DNA of 64,000 bases from Paragemmobacter straminiformis (GTDB lineage Bacteria; Pseudomonadota; Alphaproteobacteria; Rhodobacterales; Rhodobacteraceae), in contig NZ_JACLQD010000004.1 of assembly GCF_014243445.1 (NCBI RefSeq), positions 372,001 to 436,000 of the forward strand, given 5' to 3'. A program made the translations under genes and the position numbers. This document shows positions 1 through 8,060 of this stretch, piece after piece (positions within the stretch are counted from its first letter, which is position 1; each line of letters opens with the position of its first letter). The notes under the pieces are model-generated. The model searched no databases. It was not told where the DNA came from and saw only the letters and a list, made by a program, of their open reading frames with translations.

Positions 1-31
1 GATAGGCGAAGTTGTAGCTCTGGTCGGTCAT
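1..31 (-). CDS. phnJ: PhnJ, C-P lyase subunit (first 10 codons only)
   Basis: Only the 5' end lies in the window. Reading leftward from the ATG at 31 gives MTDQSYNFAY, which matches the SGYNFAY opening of PhnJ, the radical-SAM subunit that breaks the carbon-phosphorus bond. The ATG overlaps the phnI stop as ATGA, the arrangement expected for the next gene of a phnGHIJ operon. The radical-SAM cysteines lie outside the window, so identity rests on the N-terminal motif and gene order. Confidence 0.8.
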   Translation of the reverse strand, partial: MTDQSYNFAY

Positions 32-1128
32 TCCGCCGCCTCCTGCCGTGCCGCCCCGATTGCCGTCAGCGCTTCGGCCCGCAGTTTGCGAATCAGTTCC
101 AGCTCGCTTTGGAAATCGACGTAATGGGGCAGTTTGATATGTTCGAGAAAGCCCGTGGCCTGCACGTTGTCGGCGTGCATCAGGACGAATTCCTCATCCT
201 GCGCGGGGGCGCCGCTGTCGTCCTCGCCCAGTTCCTTCCAGCGCAGGGCGCGATCCACAAGGCTCATGGCGATGGCCTTGCGTTCGGTCTGGCCGAAGGT
301 GAGGCCGTAGCCGCGGGTGAATTGCGGAGGTTCGGTTTTCGAGCCTGCGAACTGGTTGACGGTTTCGCATTCGGTCAGCTCGACCTCGCCGATCTCGACC
401 GCGAAGCCAAGCTCGGGGATGTCCATTTCCACGGCAACGGTGCCGATGCGGAGTTCGCCCACGAAGGCATGGGTGCGCCCGTAGCCGCGCTGGGTGGAAT
501 AGGCGAGCGAGAGGATGAAGCCTTCGTCGCCGCGTGTGAGGGCTTGCAGGCGCAGGGCGCGGCTGGCGGGGAGTTCCATCGGCTCGCGCGTGAGGTCGGG
601 GGGGATGTCGTCGTAGGCCGTTTCGGACTGGATCAGGCCGTCGCGGTTCAGGAAACCGGTGATATGGGGCAGGTCGGAGGTCGGGACGGGGGCGGTCGGG
701 GCGGCGGGGGGCAAGGCGCCCTCGGCGGCGAGTTTGAAGTCGAGCAGGCGGTGGGTATAGTCGAAGGTCGGCCCGAGGATCTGGCCGCCCGGCGCGTCCT
801 TGAAGGTGGCGCTGATGCGGCGGGTGCAGGCCATGCGGGCGGTTTCGACGGGGCGCGAGGCCCCGAAGCGGGGAAGCGTGGTGCGATAGGCGCGCAAGAG
901 GAAAACCGCCTCGATCAGGTCGCCGCGCGCCTGTTTGATCGCAAGGGCGGCAAGGTCGGGGTCGTAAAGCGAGCCTTCGGCCATCACGCGGTTGACCGAA
1001 AGGCGGAGCTGTTCGCGGATCTGTGCTGTGGACAGTTCGGCCACGGCGGGATCGCCGCGGCGTTCTTCGGCAAGGAAGGCGTGGGCGTTGTCGATGGCGC
1101 GTTCGCCACCTTTGACGGCGACATACAT
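28..1128 (-). CDS. phnI: PhnI, C-P lyase core complex subunit
   Basis: PhnI (366 aa) is a subunit of the PhnGHIJ core complex, in which it works with PhnG, PhnH and PhnL to put the phosphonate on ribose in place of adenine of ATP. The N-terminus MYVAVKGGERAIDNAH, the RLSVNRVMAEGSLYDP stretch and an overall length close to the family norm identify it. The frame stays open 22 codons further upstream, but the ATG at 1128 is preferred because it overlaps the phnH stop as TGATG and gives the canonical start. The downstream overlap with phnJ is ATGA, so translation is probably coupled along the operon. Confidence 0.95.
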   Translation of the reverse strand: MYVAVKGGERAIDNAHAFLAEERRGDPAVAELSTAQIREQLRLSVNRVMAEGSLYDPDLAALAIKQARGDLIEAVFLLRAYRTTLPRFGASRPVETARMACTRRISATFKDAPGGQILGPTFDYTHRLLDFKLAAEGALPPAAPTAPVPTSDLPHITGFLNRDGLIQSETAYDDIPPDLTREPMELPASRALRLQALTRGDEGFILSLAYSTQRGYGRTHAFVGELRIGTVAVEMDIPELGFAVEIGEVELTECETVNQFAGSKTEPPQFTRGYGLTFGQTERKAIAMSLVDRALRWKELGEDDSGAPAQDEEFVLMHADNVQATGFLEHIKLPHYVDFQSELELIRKLRAEALTAIGAARQEAAE

Positions 1129-1697
1129 CAGGCGGACTCCACTTTGGTGGACCGTGGCAGGCCGGCGAGGCGGTTGCCTGCGGTCAGGATGCAATCGAAG
1201 CCGAGCGGGAAGAGCGCGTGGTTGGCCTTGAAAGCGGCGGTTTCGGGAAGGGACAGCGTGGCGCGGTCGCGGATGCCGGGGCCGGAAAGCTGCGGTCCCC
1301 GAGAGGAGAGGGACGGCAGCTCGACGATCAGAGTGGCGGCGCGGTCGGGATATTCGGGGGTGCCGATGGCAAAGCGGTCATGCGGGGCGAGGGCGTCCCA
1401 TGTGCCGAGGGCGAAGGTGGCTTGGGCTGCGGCAACGAGCGGGGCGCCGGTGTGGAAGGTGATCCAGTCGCGCACCGCAGGGGTGTCGGCCGCGCCCGCC
1501 AGATGCACGGGGGTGGTGCCGTCGGCGAGTGTCAGCAGGACCAGACCCGCCGCCTGCGACAGGGGCGCGGGGGGTGTTGCCCCCGTCACGGTGACGATGG
1601 TGCCGGGCCGCGACAGGGCGTCGAGGATGGCGCGGAAGGCGCGGGCGGATTGGGTGGGGGCGTCGCTGAAGCCGCCGGTCAGGGCATCGTGGGTCAT
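1128..1697 (-). CDS. phnH: PhnH, C-P lyase subunit
   Basis: PhnH (189 aa) is a subunit of the C-P lyase core complex and is related in fold to PLP transferases without binding PLP. The start MTHDALTGGFSDAP, the FRAILDALSRPG segment and the C-terminal GFDCILTAGNRLAGLPRST are typical of the family. The start codon overlaps the phnG stop (ATGA) and the stop overlaps phnI (TGATG), so it sits inside a tightly coupled phnG-H-I-J message. Confidence 0.95.
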   Translation of the reverse strand: MTHDALTGGFSDAPTQSARAFRAILDALSRPGTIVTVTGATPPAPLSQAAGLVLLTLADGTTPVHLAGAADTPAVRDWITFHTGAPLVAAAQATFALGTWDALAPHDRFAIGTPEYPDRAATLIVELPSLSSRGPQLSGPGIRDRATLSLPETAAFKANHALFPLGFDCILTAGNRLAGLPRSTKVESA

Positions 1698-2128
1698 TTG
1701 TCCTCGCCCCTGACCATGGTGAAGAATTCCACGCGTGTTGCGGCGGCCTTGGCGGCGCGGAGGCTGCGGGCGGCGGTCTCTGCCTCGGCCAGCGGGGCGA
1801 GGATGCGGGTCTGCACATCGGCCGCGCGGGGCGACTGCATCAGCGCGTCGACAAGTGCCGCGCGGCGGGCGTGGTCGCGGCTGCGGCCCTGCACATGGGC
1901 GTGGCCGACCTCGCCCGTGGCAAGGCGCAGCGAGCAGCGTGTCACGGTCATCTCGCCAAGGTTGAAGGCGGCCCCCGTCGCGCCGATCCGGCCGCGCACC
2001 ATGACGGTGCCGATCTCGGGCGGGCGGAGGAAGGCGGCTTCGGGTTCATCGGGCATCAGCGCGGCCAGCCTGTCGGCGCAGGCGCGGGCCAGAAGGCCCA
2101 TCCAGTCGCGGCGGGAGGGTTCGGTCAT
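1694..2128 (-). CDS. phnG: PhnG, C-P lyase subunit
   Basis: First gene of the C-P lyase core operon; 144 aa, against about 150 in E. coli. The segment PPEIGTVMVRGRIGATGAAF followed by FNLGEMTVTRCSLR and GHAHVQGR is the conserved PhnG core. The ATG at 2128 is chosen over an upstream extension because the extension would cross the phnF-phnG promoter region, including the tandem TTGTATAG repeat at 2164-2179. It overlaps phnH by ATGA. Divergent phnF very probably regulates it. Confidence 0.93.
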   Translation of the reverse strand: MTEPSRRDWMGLLARACADRLAALMPDEPEAAFLRPPEIGTVMVRGRIGATGAAFNLGEMTVTRCSLRLATGEVGHAHVQGRSRDHARRAALVDALMQSPRAADVQTRILAPLAEAETAARSLRAAKAAATRVEFFTMVRGEDK

Positions 2129-2163
2129 TGTGGCCTCGACATCTTTCGGGGTTGTCCAGTATT

Positions 2164-2179
2164 CTATACAACTATACAA
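2164..2179. promoter_or_regulatory. Candidate PhnF operator: tandem CTATACAA repeat
   Basis: Two exactly abutting copies of CTATACAA (TTGTATAG on the other strand) lie in the 113-bp space between divergent phnG and phnF, 36 bp upstream of the phnG ATG. HutC-subfamily GntR regulators commonly recognise GTATA-containing sites, so this is a plausible PhnF operator. The repeat is direct rather than palindromic, which is less usual for a GntR dimer. Binding is inferred. Confidence 0.5.
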
Positions 2180-2241
2180 ATCTTCTAACGGTGCGGGGCC
2201 TGCGAGTCCCGTGAAATTTTCATGACAGGCGGAGAGTGCCG

Positions 2242-2949
2242 ATGGCGCGGGCGGCGATCTGGGCGGATATCGCGGCGACCCTTTCGGGCGAGATCGGGCA
2301 GGGGTTCTATCCCAAGGGAAGCAAGATTCCGACCGAGGCGGAGCTTGCCGCGCGCTTCGGGGTGAACCGACATACGGTGCGCCATGCGCTGGCGGAGCTT
2401 GCCGCCAAGGGGCTGGTCGTGTCGCGGCGCGGCGCGGGGGTGTTCGTGGCAAGCCGCCCGACCGATTATGCCATCGGGCGGCGGGTGCGGTTCAACGAGA
2501 ATGTCACCGCCTTCGGGCAGACCCCTTCGCGCGAGTTGACGCGGCTGGAGACGCGGCCTGCCGCCGCGCATGAGGCGGCGGCGCTGGGATTGGCGGCGCT
2601 GGCTGCGGTGCATGTGGTCGAGGGCGTGTCGCTGGCCGACGGGCAGCCGCTTGCCATGTTCCGTTCGGTCTTTCCGGCGGCGCGGTTTCCGGCGCTGTTG
2701 CAGGCGCTGGGCGCGGTGCCGTCGATCACGGCGGCGCTGGCTGCGGCGGGGGTGACGGATTACGTCCGCACCAGCACGCGGGTTACGGCGAAGCTGGCCA
2801 AGCCCGTGCAGGCGTTGCGCCTGCGTGTGCCCGAGGGCGCGCCGATCTTGCGGACCGAGGCGATCAACGCCGATGCGGCGGGCGTTCCGGTCGAATATGG
2901 CGTGACATGGTTTGCGGGCGACCGCGTGACCCTGACGATGGCGGGGTGA
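2242..2949 (+). CDS. phnF: PhnF, GntR/HutC-family regulator of phosphonate genes
   Basis: GntR-family regulator of 235 aa. The N-terminal winged helix (IPTEAELAARFGVNRHTVRH, then GLVVSRRGAGVFV) is followed by a UTRA ligand-binding domain of about 150 residues. The frame begins at a GTG at 2236, but GGAGAG at 2230-2235 lies only a suitable 6 bp upstream of the ATG at 2242, so that start is preferred. Divergent from phnG and followed by phnM on the same strand, it is placed to repress the C-P lyase operon. The effector is not deducible. Confidence 0.9.
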   Translation: MARAAIWADIAATLSGEIGQGFYPKGSKIPTEAELAARFGVNRHTVRHALAELAAKGLVVSRRGAGVFVASRPTDYAIGRRVRFNENVTAFGQTPSRELTRLETRPAAAHEAAALGLAALAAVHVVEGVSLADGQPLAMFRSVFPAARFPALLQALGAVPSITAALAAAGVTDYVRTSTRVTAKLAKPVQALRLRVPEGAPILRTEAINADAAGVPVEYGVTWFAGDRVTLTMAG

Positions 2950-3016
2950 CCGTCACGTGGCCGTTGCAGGGCGATGTTATCCACAGGCTCACCCCCCGCA
3001 AGATGGACCCGAGCCG

Positions 3017-4195
3017 ATGCCGAACCCCGCCTTTCTGCCGCCATTGCGTTTCACCGGAGCCGAGGTGCTGCGGGAGGGGAGGCTTGGGCCGGATGCGATT
3101 GCCGTAGCCGAGGGGCTGCTGACGGATGCCGCCGCGCCCGAGATCGACCTGAGCGGCTTTCTGGTCTTGCCCGGGATCATCGATCTGCATGGCGACGGGT
3201 TCGAGCGGCAGATGTTTCCGCGTCCGACCGCGCCCTTTCCCGTGGCATCGGGACTTGCCGCGACCGACCGAGAGGCCGCAGCGCACGGGGTGACGACGGC
3301 CTATCTTGCGCAGAGCTGGAGTTGGGAGGGCGGGCATCGCGGGCCGGAGCAGGCCGAGGCTTTGCTGGCGGCCCTGGAAGGGTTCGAGGCCGCAACCGAC
3401 CTGCGCGTGCAGATCCGCGCCGAGACGCATCTGGTCGAGGCCGCCCCGCGCCTGCTCGAGGTGGTGGAACGCTACGGCGTGGATTACGTGATCTTCAACG
3501 ACCATCTGGAGGAAGGATTCCAGATGCGGCGCGGCAATCCGGACGGATTTGCCCATTGGGCGCGCAAGGCGGGCTTGGCCGAGGACGCACTTTTCGCCCG
3601 TATGGAGGCGGCGCGGGCGCGGACGCGGGAGGTTCCGCGCAGCCTTTGCGCGCTGGCGAACGGGTTCGACCGGCTGGGCGTGACCTATGGCAGCCACGAC
3701 GATCCGGATGCCGAGACGCGCGAGTTCTATGCGATGATCGGGGCGCGGGTGGCGGAATTTCCGACGACGCGCAAGGCGGCGATGGCCGCGCGGCCGACGG
3801 GATCGCCCATCATCATGGGGGCGCCGAACGTGGTGCGGGGCGGATCGCAGGCGGGCAACATATCGGCCGCCGCGCTGCTGCGTGACGGGCTTTGCGATGT
3901 GCTTGTGTCGGACTACCACATTCCCGCGCTGCCGCTGGCGGTGTGGCGGCTGGTGGACGAGGGGCTGGCGCTTTCGAGGGCCTGGGCCCTGATTTCGTCA
4001 AACGCGGCCGATGCCTTGCGGATGGCCGACCGCGGGCGCATCGCGGCGGGGCTGCGGGCGGATCTGGTGGTGGTGAATGCCGCGACGCGGCAGGTCGAGG
4101 CGACGATCGCGGGCGGACGTCTGGCCTATCTGTCGGGCGAGGCGGGGCGGCGGTTCATGGCGCAGCCGCAGGCGATGCGGATGGCGGCGGAATAA
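3017..4195 (+). CDS. phnM: PhnM, ribose 1-methylphosphonate 5-triphosphate diphosphatase (first copy)
   Basis: Amidohydrolase-superfamily enzyme (392 aa) that removes pyrophosphate from alpha-D-ribose 1-methylphosphonate 5-triphosphate in the C-P lyase pathway. Family signatures are LPGIIDLHGDGFERQMFPRP near the N-terminus, FNDH, SHDDPDAETREFY, and GAPNVVRGGSQAGN followed by SDYHIPA. The ATG at 3017 (MPNPAF) is chosen because the 20-codon upstream extension has no family character. It lies 67 bp after phnF on the same strand and converges on the acetyltransferase gene. A second, diverged copy lies at 12721-13977. Confidence 0.92.
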   Translation: MPNPAFLPPLRFTGAEVLREGRLGPDAIAVAEGLLTDAAAPEIDLSGFLVLPGIIDLHGDGFERQMFPRPTAPFPVASGLAATDREAAAHGVTTAYLAQSWSWEGGHRGPEQAEALLAALEGFEAATDLRVQIRAETHLVEAAPRLLEVVERYGVDYVIFNDHLEEGFQMRRGNPDGFAHWARKAGLAEDALFARMEAARARTREVPRSLCALANGFDRLGVTYGSHDDPDAETREFYAMIGARVAEFPTTRKAAMAARPTGSPIIMGAPNVVRGGSQAGNISAAALLRDGLCDVLVSDYHIPALPLAVWRLVDEGLALSRAWALISSNAADALRMADRGRIAAGLRADLVVVNAATRQVEATIAGGRLAYLSGEAGRRFMAQPQAMRMAAE

Positions 4196-4211
4196 CCGCG
4201 CGCCCTTGGCG

Positions 4212-4835
4212 TCAGCCGCCGTATTTTTGAAGGAAGGCTTCGGCTTTCAGGCTGCGGAAATCGTGCAAGGCGCCGCGCAGGCGGGCGTGGTCCCAGTCCC
4301 ACCATGCGAGGGCCAGAAGCCGGTCGATGATGTCTTGGCCGAAGCGGGGGCGGAGAGGTGCGGCGGGGACGCCTGCGACGATGTGGAAATCCGGCACATC
4401 CTTTGTCACCACCGCGCCCGAGGCGACGATGGCGCCGATGCCGATGGTGATTTCGGGCTTGATGATCGCGCCGTGGCCGATCCAGCAATCCGCGCCAAGC
4501 GTGGTGCGGCGGGCGGCGCGGGCGGCGAAGGTGGCCGGATCGTCTGCCGCGTCGTCCCAGTAATAGCTGGAGCGGTAAAGGAAATGGTGCTGGGCCGCGT
4601 GGCTGTAGGGGTGGTCGGTCGGGCCGATCCGGGTAAAGGCCGCGATGTTGGAAAAGCGCCCGACGGTGGTGTTGGCGATATCGGCGTAGCGGTCGCAATA
4701 GGCGTAGTCGTGGAAGGCCGAGTTCATCACCCGCGCGCCGCGCCCGATTTCGACATAGGCGCCGAAGGTCGCGTTGGCGATTTCCGTCTCGGGGTGCAGG
4801 AAGGGCTGGTCGGGCGAGAGTTTCGGCATGGTCAT
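4212..4835 (-). CDS. Phosphonate-operon hexapeptide-repeat acetyltransferase
   Basis: Left-handed beta-helix acyltransferase (207 aa) of the xenobiotic/chloramphenicol acetyltransferase group. Hexapeptide turns are visible (IANATFGAYVEIGRGARV, LGADCWIGHGAIIKPEITIG, IVASGAVVTKDVPDFHIVAG), with the conserved DHPYSH segment in between. Members of this type are common in proteobacterial phn clusters, where they may acetylate aminoalkylphosphonates or an intermediate; the substrate here is unknown. It is the last gene of the phnC-D-E-E operon and overlaps phnE by ATGA. Confidence 0.85.
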   Translation of the reverse strand: MTMPKLSPDQPFLHPETEIANATFGAYVEIGRGARVMNSAFHDYAYCDRYADIANTTVGRFSNIAAFTRIGPTDHPYSHAAQHHFLYRSSYYWDDAADDPATFAARAARRTTLGADCWIGHGAIIKPEITIGIGAIVASGAVVTKDVPDFHIVAGVPAAPLRPRFGQDIIDRLLALAWWDWDHARLRGALHDFRSLKAEAFLQKYGG

Positions 4836-6151
4836 GCCCCCTTTATCAGCTTGCGGCGGAGCCAGCCCGACAGGCTGTCCATCGTCATCACCATGAGGAT
4901 GATGAGGGTGATGTAATAGGCGACTTCCTCCCAGTCCTTCTGGGTCTGGATCGCCTGCGTCAGGAGAAGGCCGATGCCACCGCCGACGATGGCACCGATC
5001 ACCGTGGCGCTGCGGGTGTTGGATTCGAGCGAATAGAGCGTTTGCGACAGAAGGACGGGGGTGATCTGCGGGATCACGCCGAAGCGGGCGCGCTGGAGGG
5101 CGTTGGCCCCTGTGCTGCGGATGCCTTCGAGCTGTTTTTCGTCAATGTTTTCGAGCGCTTCCGAGAAGGATTTACCAAAGGCGCCCGCGTCGGTGATCAA
5201 GATCGCAAGGGCGCCGGTCATCGGGCCGGGCCCGAAGGCACGCGACAGGATGATGGTCCAGATCAGCCCGTCGACGCCGCGCGTGAAGTCGAAGACGCGG
5301 CGCAGGGCGAAGCGGGCCGGGGCAAGCGGGTTCATGTTGCGGGCGGCGGCGAAGGCCAGAGGCAGGGCGATGATGGCCCCGCCGAAGGTGCCGAGGAAGG
5401 CCATCAGCACGGTTTCGAAGATCGCCCCGGCGACATCGGCGTGGTGCCACATGCCGTTCGTCCAGATGTCATGCGCCATGCCCGCGATGTTGCTGCGGGC
5501 CGGGTCGATGCGGTCGCCCCAGAGGGCGAGGGCGGCAAGCTCGCCCCAGCCTTTGCCCGCAAAGGGGCTGTCGAGGGTGAAGAAGAACAGCTCCCACCCC
5601 GCGAAGTAGCGGAAGGTTTCGACCTTGGACCGCGTGTAGGTGAAGCGGCCCGCGTCGGTGGTGACCGAGACGCGGTTGCCGCTGGCGTTGATCCAGTCGG
5701 GCAGCGGTTCGGGGGCGGTGAGTTTCAGCCCCGCGCCGTCGGGGCGGATGTCGATGGTGCCGTAACCGGGCACGGCGAAGCGCGCGCCCGTCGCGTCATA
5801 GGTGACGACATGGCCGGTGCCGAGGTCGATGGTCGTGGTCGCGCCCGTCTGGCTGACCCAATCGGGGAAGGTGCCTGCGGGGTAGGCGCCCTTGGCCTCG
5901 CCCTCGACCGCAGCAAAGACGCGGCCGGTGCGGTTGTCGCGGGTGACATGGGTCTTGTAGGACCAGAAATCACTGGCGAGGATGGCCGCGTTGTCAAGCC
6001 GCGCCTTGGCGAAAAGGCTTGGTATATCAAAGGCGAAGAAGGCGTAGCAAAGGTAGAGCATGACCAGCGCGGGCAGGGCTATGGCCTGTAGTTTGCGGCG
6101 GTGGAAACCGGCCAGCAGCGCGGGTGCGAGGGGATGGGTTGCGGCGGTCAT
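4832..6151 (-). CDS. phnE: PhnE, phosphonate ABC transporter permease (long form)
   Basis: Inner-membrane permease of the PhnCDE importer, 439 aa. A single N-terminal membrane segment (about residues 22-42) is followed by a large, strand-rich periplasmic region to about residue 210. The ordinary PhnE permease core comes after that, with the EAA-type loop SFSEALENIDEKQLEGIRST and the terminal QTQKDWEEVAYYITLIILMV. Short PhnE proteins lack the insertion. The start overlaps the stop of the second phnE as ATGA and the stop overlaps the acetyltransferase, so the genes are translationally linked. Confidence 0.93.
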   Translation of the reverse strand: MTAATHPLAPALLAGFHRRKLQAIALPALVMLYLCYAFFAFDIPSLFAKARLDNAAILASDFWSYKTHVTRDNRTGRVFAAVEGEAKGAYPAGTFPDWVSQTGATTTIDLGTGHVVTYDATGARFAVPGYGTIDIRPDGAGLKLTAPEPLPDWINASGNRVSVTTDAGRFTYTRSKVETFRYFAGWELFFFTLDSPFAGKGWGELAALALWGDRIDPARSNIAGMAHDIWTNGMWHHADVAGAIFETVLMAFLGTFGGAIIALPLAFAAARNMNPLAPARFALRRVFDFTRGVDGLIWTIILSRAFGPGPMTGALAILITDAGAFGKSFSEALENIDEKQLEGIRSTGANALQRARFGVIPQITPVLLSQTLYSLESNTRSATVIGAIVGGGIGLLLTQAIQTQKDWEEVAYYITLIILMVMTMDSLSGWLRRKLIKGA

Positions 6152-7032
6152 TGTGCGGCCCCTTTGACCAGACGGTGGCGCAGGCGGTCGGAAAGCTGGT
6201 CGATCAGCACGATGGTGGCGAAGAGGACGAGGAAGATGGCCACGACCGAGTCATAGCGCCCGCCGCCCCATTGCATCGCGATCTTGAGGTCATATCCGAT
6301 GCCGCCCGCCCCGACGAAACCGAGGATGGCCGAGGCGCGGACGTTGATCTCGAAGCGCAGCAGGGCGTAGGAGAACCAGTTGGGCGCGACCTGCGGGAGG
6401 ATGCCGAGCCACATGCGCTGGCCCCATGTCGCGCCGACCGAGGCAAGGCCTTCGACCGGTTTGAGGTCGGCGTTTTCGGCGACCTCGGAAAACAGCTTGC
6501 CCATCGCGCCGGTGGTGTGGATGGCGATGGCGACCATCGCGGGGATCGGCCCGCCGCCGAGGATGTAGATGAGGATGAGCGCGATCACCACTTCGGGGAT
6601 GGCGCGCATGGCGTCGAGCAGGCGGCGGATGACGGGGGTGAGGAGCGGCCAGCGGGCAAGGCCGCGGGTGGCCAGAAGCGAGAGCAGGCTTGCGGCCAGA
6701 ACGCCGATCAGCGTCGAGACGGCGGCGATGTTGACGGTTTCGATCAGCGAGGGCAGGGCAGCCCACATCAGCGCGGGCAGGTTGGCCCGCTTGGTCCATG
6801 CCTCGGCCAGCACCTCGCGCGGGAAGTCGTCAAGCTGGGCAAGACCCGACAGGAAGCCGCCCGCGTTGCGGGTTTCGGCGGCATGGAAGCCCGAGGCAAG
6901 CATGGCCAGAAAGACGACGAGGATCAGCCCGCCGTAAAGGCGCTTTCGCCGCGTCATGGCAAGATAGGCTGCCCCCGGGGCCTTAGGGTCTGGGCGTTTG
7001 CCGGGGGTTGGCCCGAAGGCGATGTCGACCAT
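6148..7032 (-). CDS. phnE: PhnE, phosphonate ABC transporter permease (second subunit)
   Basis: Permease partner (294 aa) with the usual length, a first membrane segment at about residues 32-50, and the cytoplasmic coupling loop LFSEVAENADLKPVEGLASV. The frame extends back to 7089, but that stretch would translate the stem-loop at 7054-7087, so the ATG at 7032 (MVDIAFGPTPG) is taken. It shares a heterodimeric transmembrane pore with the long PhnE downstream (inferred from pairing). Its distance from phnD is explained by the intervening attenuator. Confidence 0.92.
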   Translation of the reverse strand: MVDIAFGPTPGKRPDPKAPGAAYLAMTRRKRLYGGLILVVFLAMLASGFHAAETRNAGGFLSGLAQLDDFPREVLAEAWTKRANLPALMWAALPSLIETVNIAAVSTLIGVLAASLLSLLATRGLARWPLLTPVIRRLLDAMRAIPEVVIALILIYILGGGPIPAMVAIAIHTTGAMGKLFSEVAENADLKPVEGLASVGATWGQRMWLGILPQVAPNWFSYALLRFEINVRASAILGFVGAGGIGYDLKIAMQWGGGRYDSVVAIFLVLFATIVLIDQLSDRLRHRLVKGAAQ

Positions 7033-7053
7033 GCGCGTGACCTGCGTGCAGCG

Positions 7054-7087
7054 AAAAAAGGCCGGACCCCCGCAAGGGAGGTCCGGC
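7054..7087 (-). terminator. Stem-loop plus U-run between phnD and phnE (attenuator)
   Basis: On the minus strand an 8-bp perfect stem (GCCGGACC/GGTCCGGC, at 7061-7068 and 7080-7087) is followed by CTTTTTT. This is a classical intrinsic terminator shape and sits 20 bp after the phnD stop and before the phnE start. Partial termination here would give more binding protein than permease. Confidence 0.8.
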
Positions 7088-7106
7088 AAGGGGGACAGGT
7101 TCGGGA

Positions 7107-8006
7107 TTACTGCGAGGCTTCTTGCAGTTTGCGCGCCGCGATCACGCCCTGATAGGCGTCGAGCGTGACGGGGATGAAGTCTTTGGCTTCACCGGCGGCA
7201 ACGCCATAGGCGCAATCCTTGTCGGTTTCGTGCAGGTCGGCGGTGAGCTGGGTCACCTTGTCCTTCACGTCTTGCGGCAAGGCGGCGCGGACGACCATCG
7301 GGCCTTCGGGGATCGGCTTCGATTTCCACAGTTCGACCAGATCGTTCATGTCGACAAGGCCCGCATCGGCAGCCTTGCGGAAGGCGCCCGAGGTATAGCC
7401 GTCCTCCCAGTTGCCCAGACCGTCGGCCCAGGAAACGCCTGCCTCGAAGTCGCCGTTGGCAACGCCGACGATGGTCTGTTCATGGCCGCCCGAGAATTTC
7501 ACATCGGCGAAATACTGCTTCAGGTCGCCGTATTTTTCGGTCAGCTCGGCAGCGGGGACGAGATAGCCCGAGGTCGAGTTCGGTTCGGCGAAGGCGAAAA
7601 CCTTGCCCTTGGCATCGTCGAGCGAGGTGATGCCCGAGTCCTTGCGGGCGAAGGCGATCGAATAGTAGCCGGTGGAGCCGTCGACGTTCTGCTTGGTCAG
7701 GGCAAGGTCGACTGCCTTGGCATCGGTCAGGTAGATCTTGGCGAAGGCCGAAGCGCCGAGCCATGCCATGTCAAGCGTGCCGCCGAGCAGGCCCTGGATG
7801 ACGCCGTCGTAATCGGCGGGGGTGAAGAGCTTGACCGGAACGCCGAGGGCTTCCTCGATCTTGGCGCGGTAGCATTCGTTCGAGGTCATGCGGTCCTGGG
7901 CGTTTTCACCGCCGAGGATGCCGATGTTGAATTCCTTGATCTCTTGTGCCTGTGCGGCACCGGCAAGCATCGTGGTCGCAGCGAGAAGGCTGAGCAGCGT
8001 TTTCAT
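7107..8006 (-). CDS. phnD: PhnD, phosphonate-binding periplasmic protein
   Basis: Periplasmic substrate-binding protein (299 aa) with a Sec signal peptide at residues 1-20 (cleavage after AGAAQA). The mature protein begins QEIKEFNIGILGGENAQDR and contains the family segments LGGTLDMAWLGASAFAKIY and FAFAEPNSTSGYLVP. It delivers phosphonate to the PhnC/PhnE complex. It lies 54 bp downstream of phnC and is followed by the attenuator at 7054-7087. The exact phosphonate ligand cannot be read from sequence. Confidence 0.94.
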   Translation of the reverse strand: MKTLLSLLAATTMLAGAAQAQEIKEFNIGILGGENAQDRMTSNECYRAKIEEALGVPVKLFTPADYDGVIQGLLGGTLDMAWLGASAFAKIYLTDAKAVDLALTKQNVDGSTGYYSIAFARKDSGITSLDDAKGKVFAFAEPNSTSGYLVPAAELTEKYGDLKQYFADVKFSGGHEQTIVGVANGDFEAGVSWADGLGNWEDGYTSGAFRKAADAGLVDMNDLVELWKSKPIPEGPMVVRAALPQDVKDKVTQLTADLHETDKDCAYGVAAGEAKDFIPVTLDAYQGVIAARKLQEASQ

Positions 8007-8060
8007 CGTCGTCTCCGTGTGGATGGCCCCGCAGGGCCGGGGGAAGGGAAAGGGAAAGGG

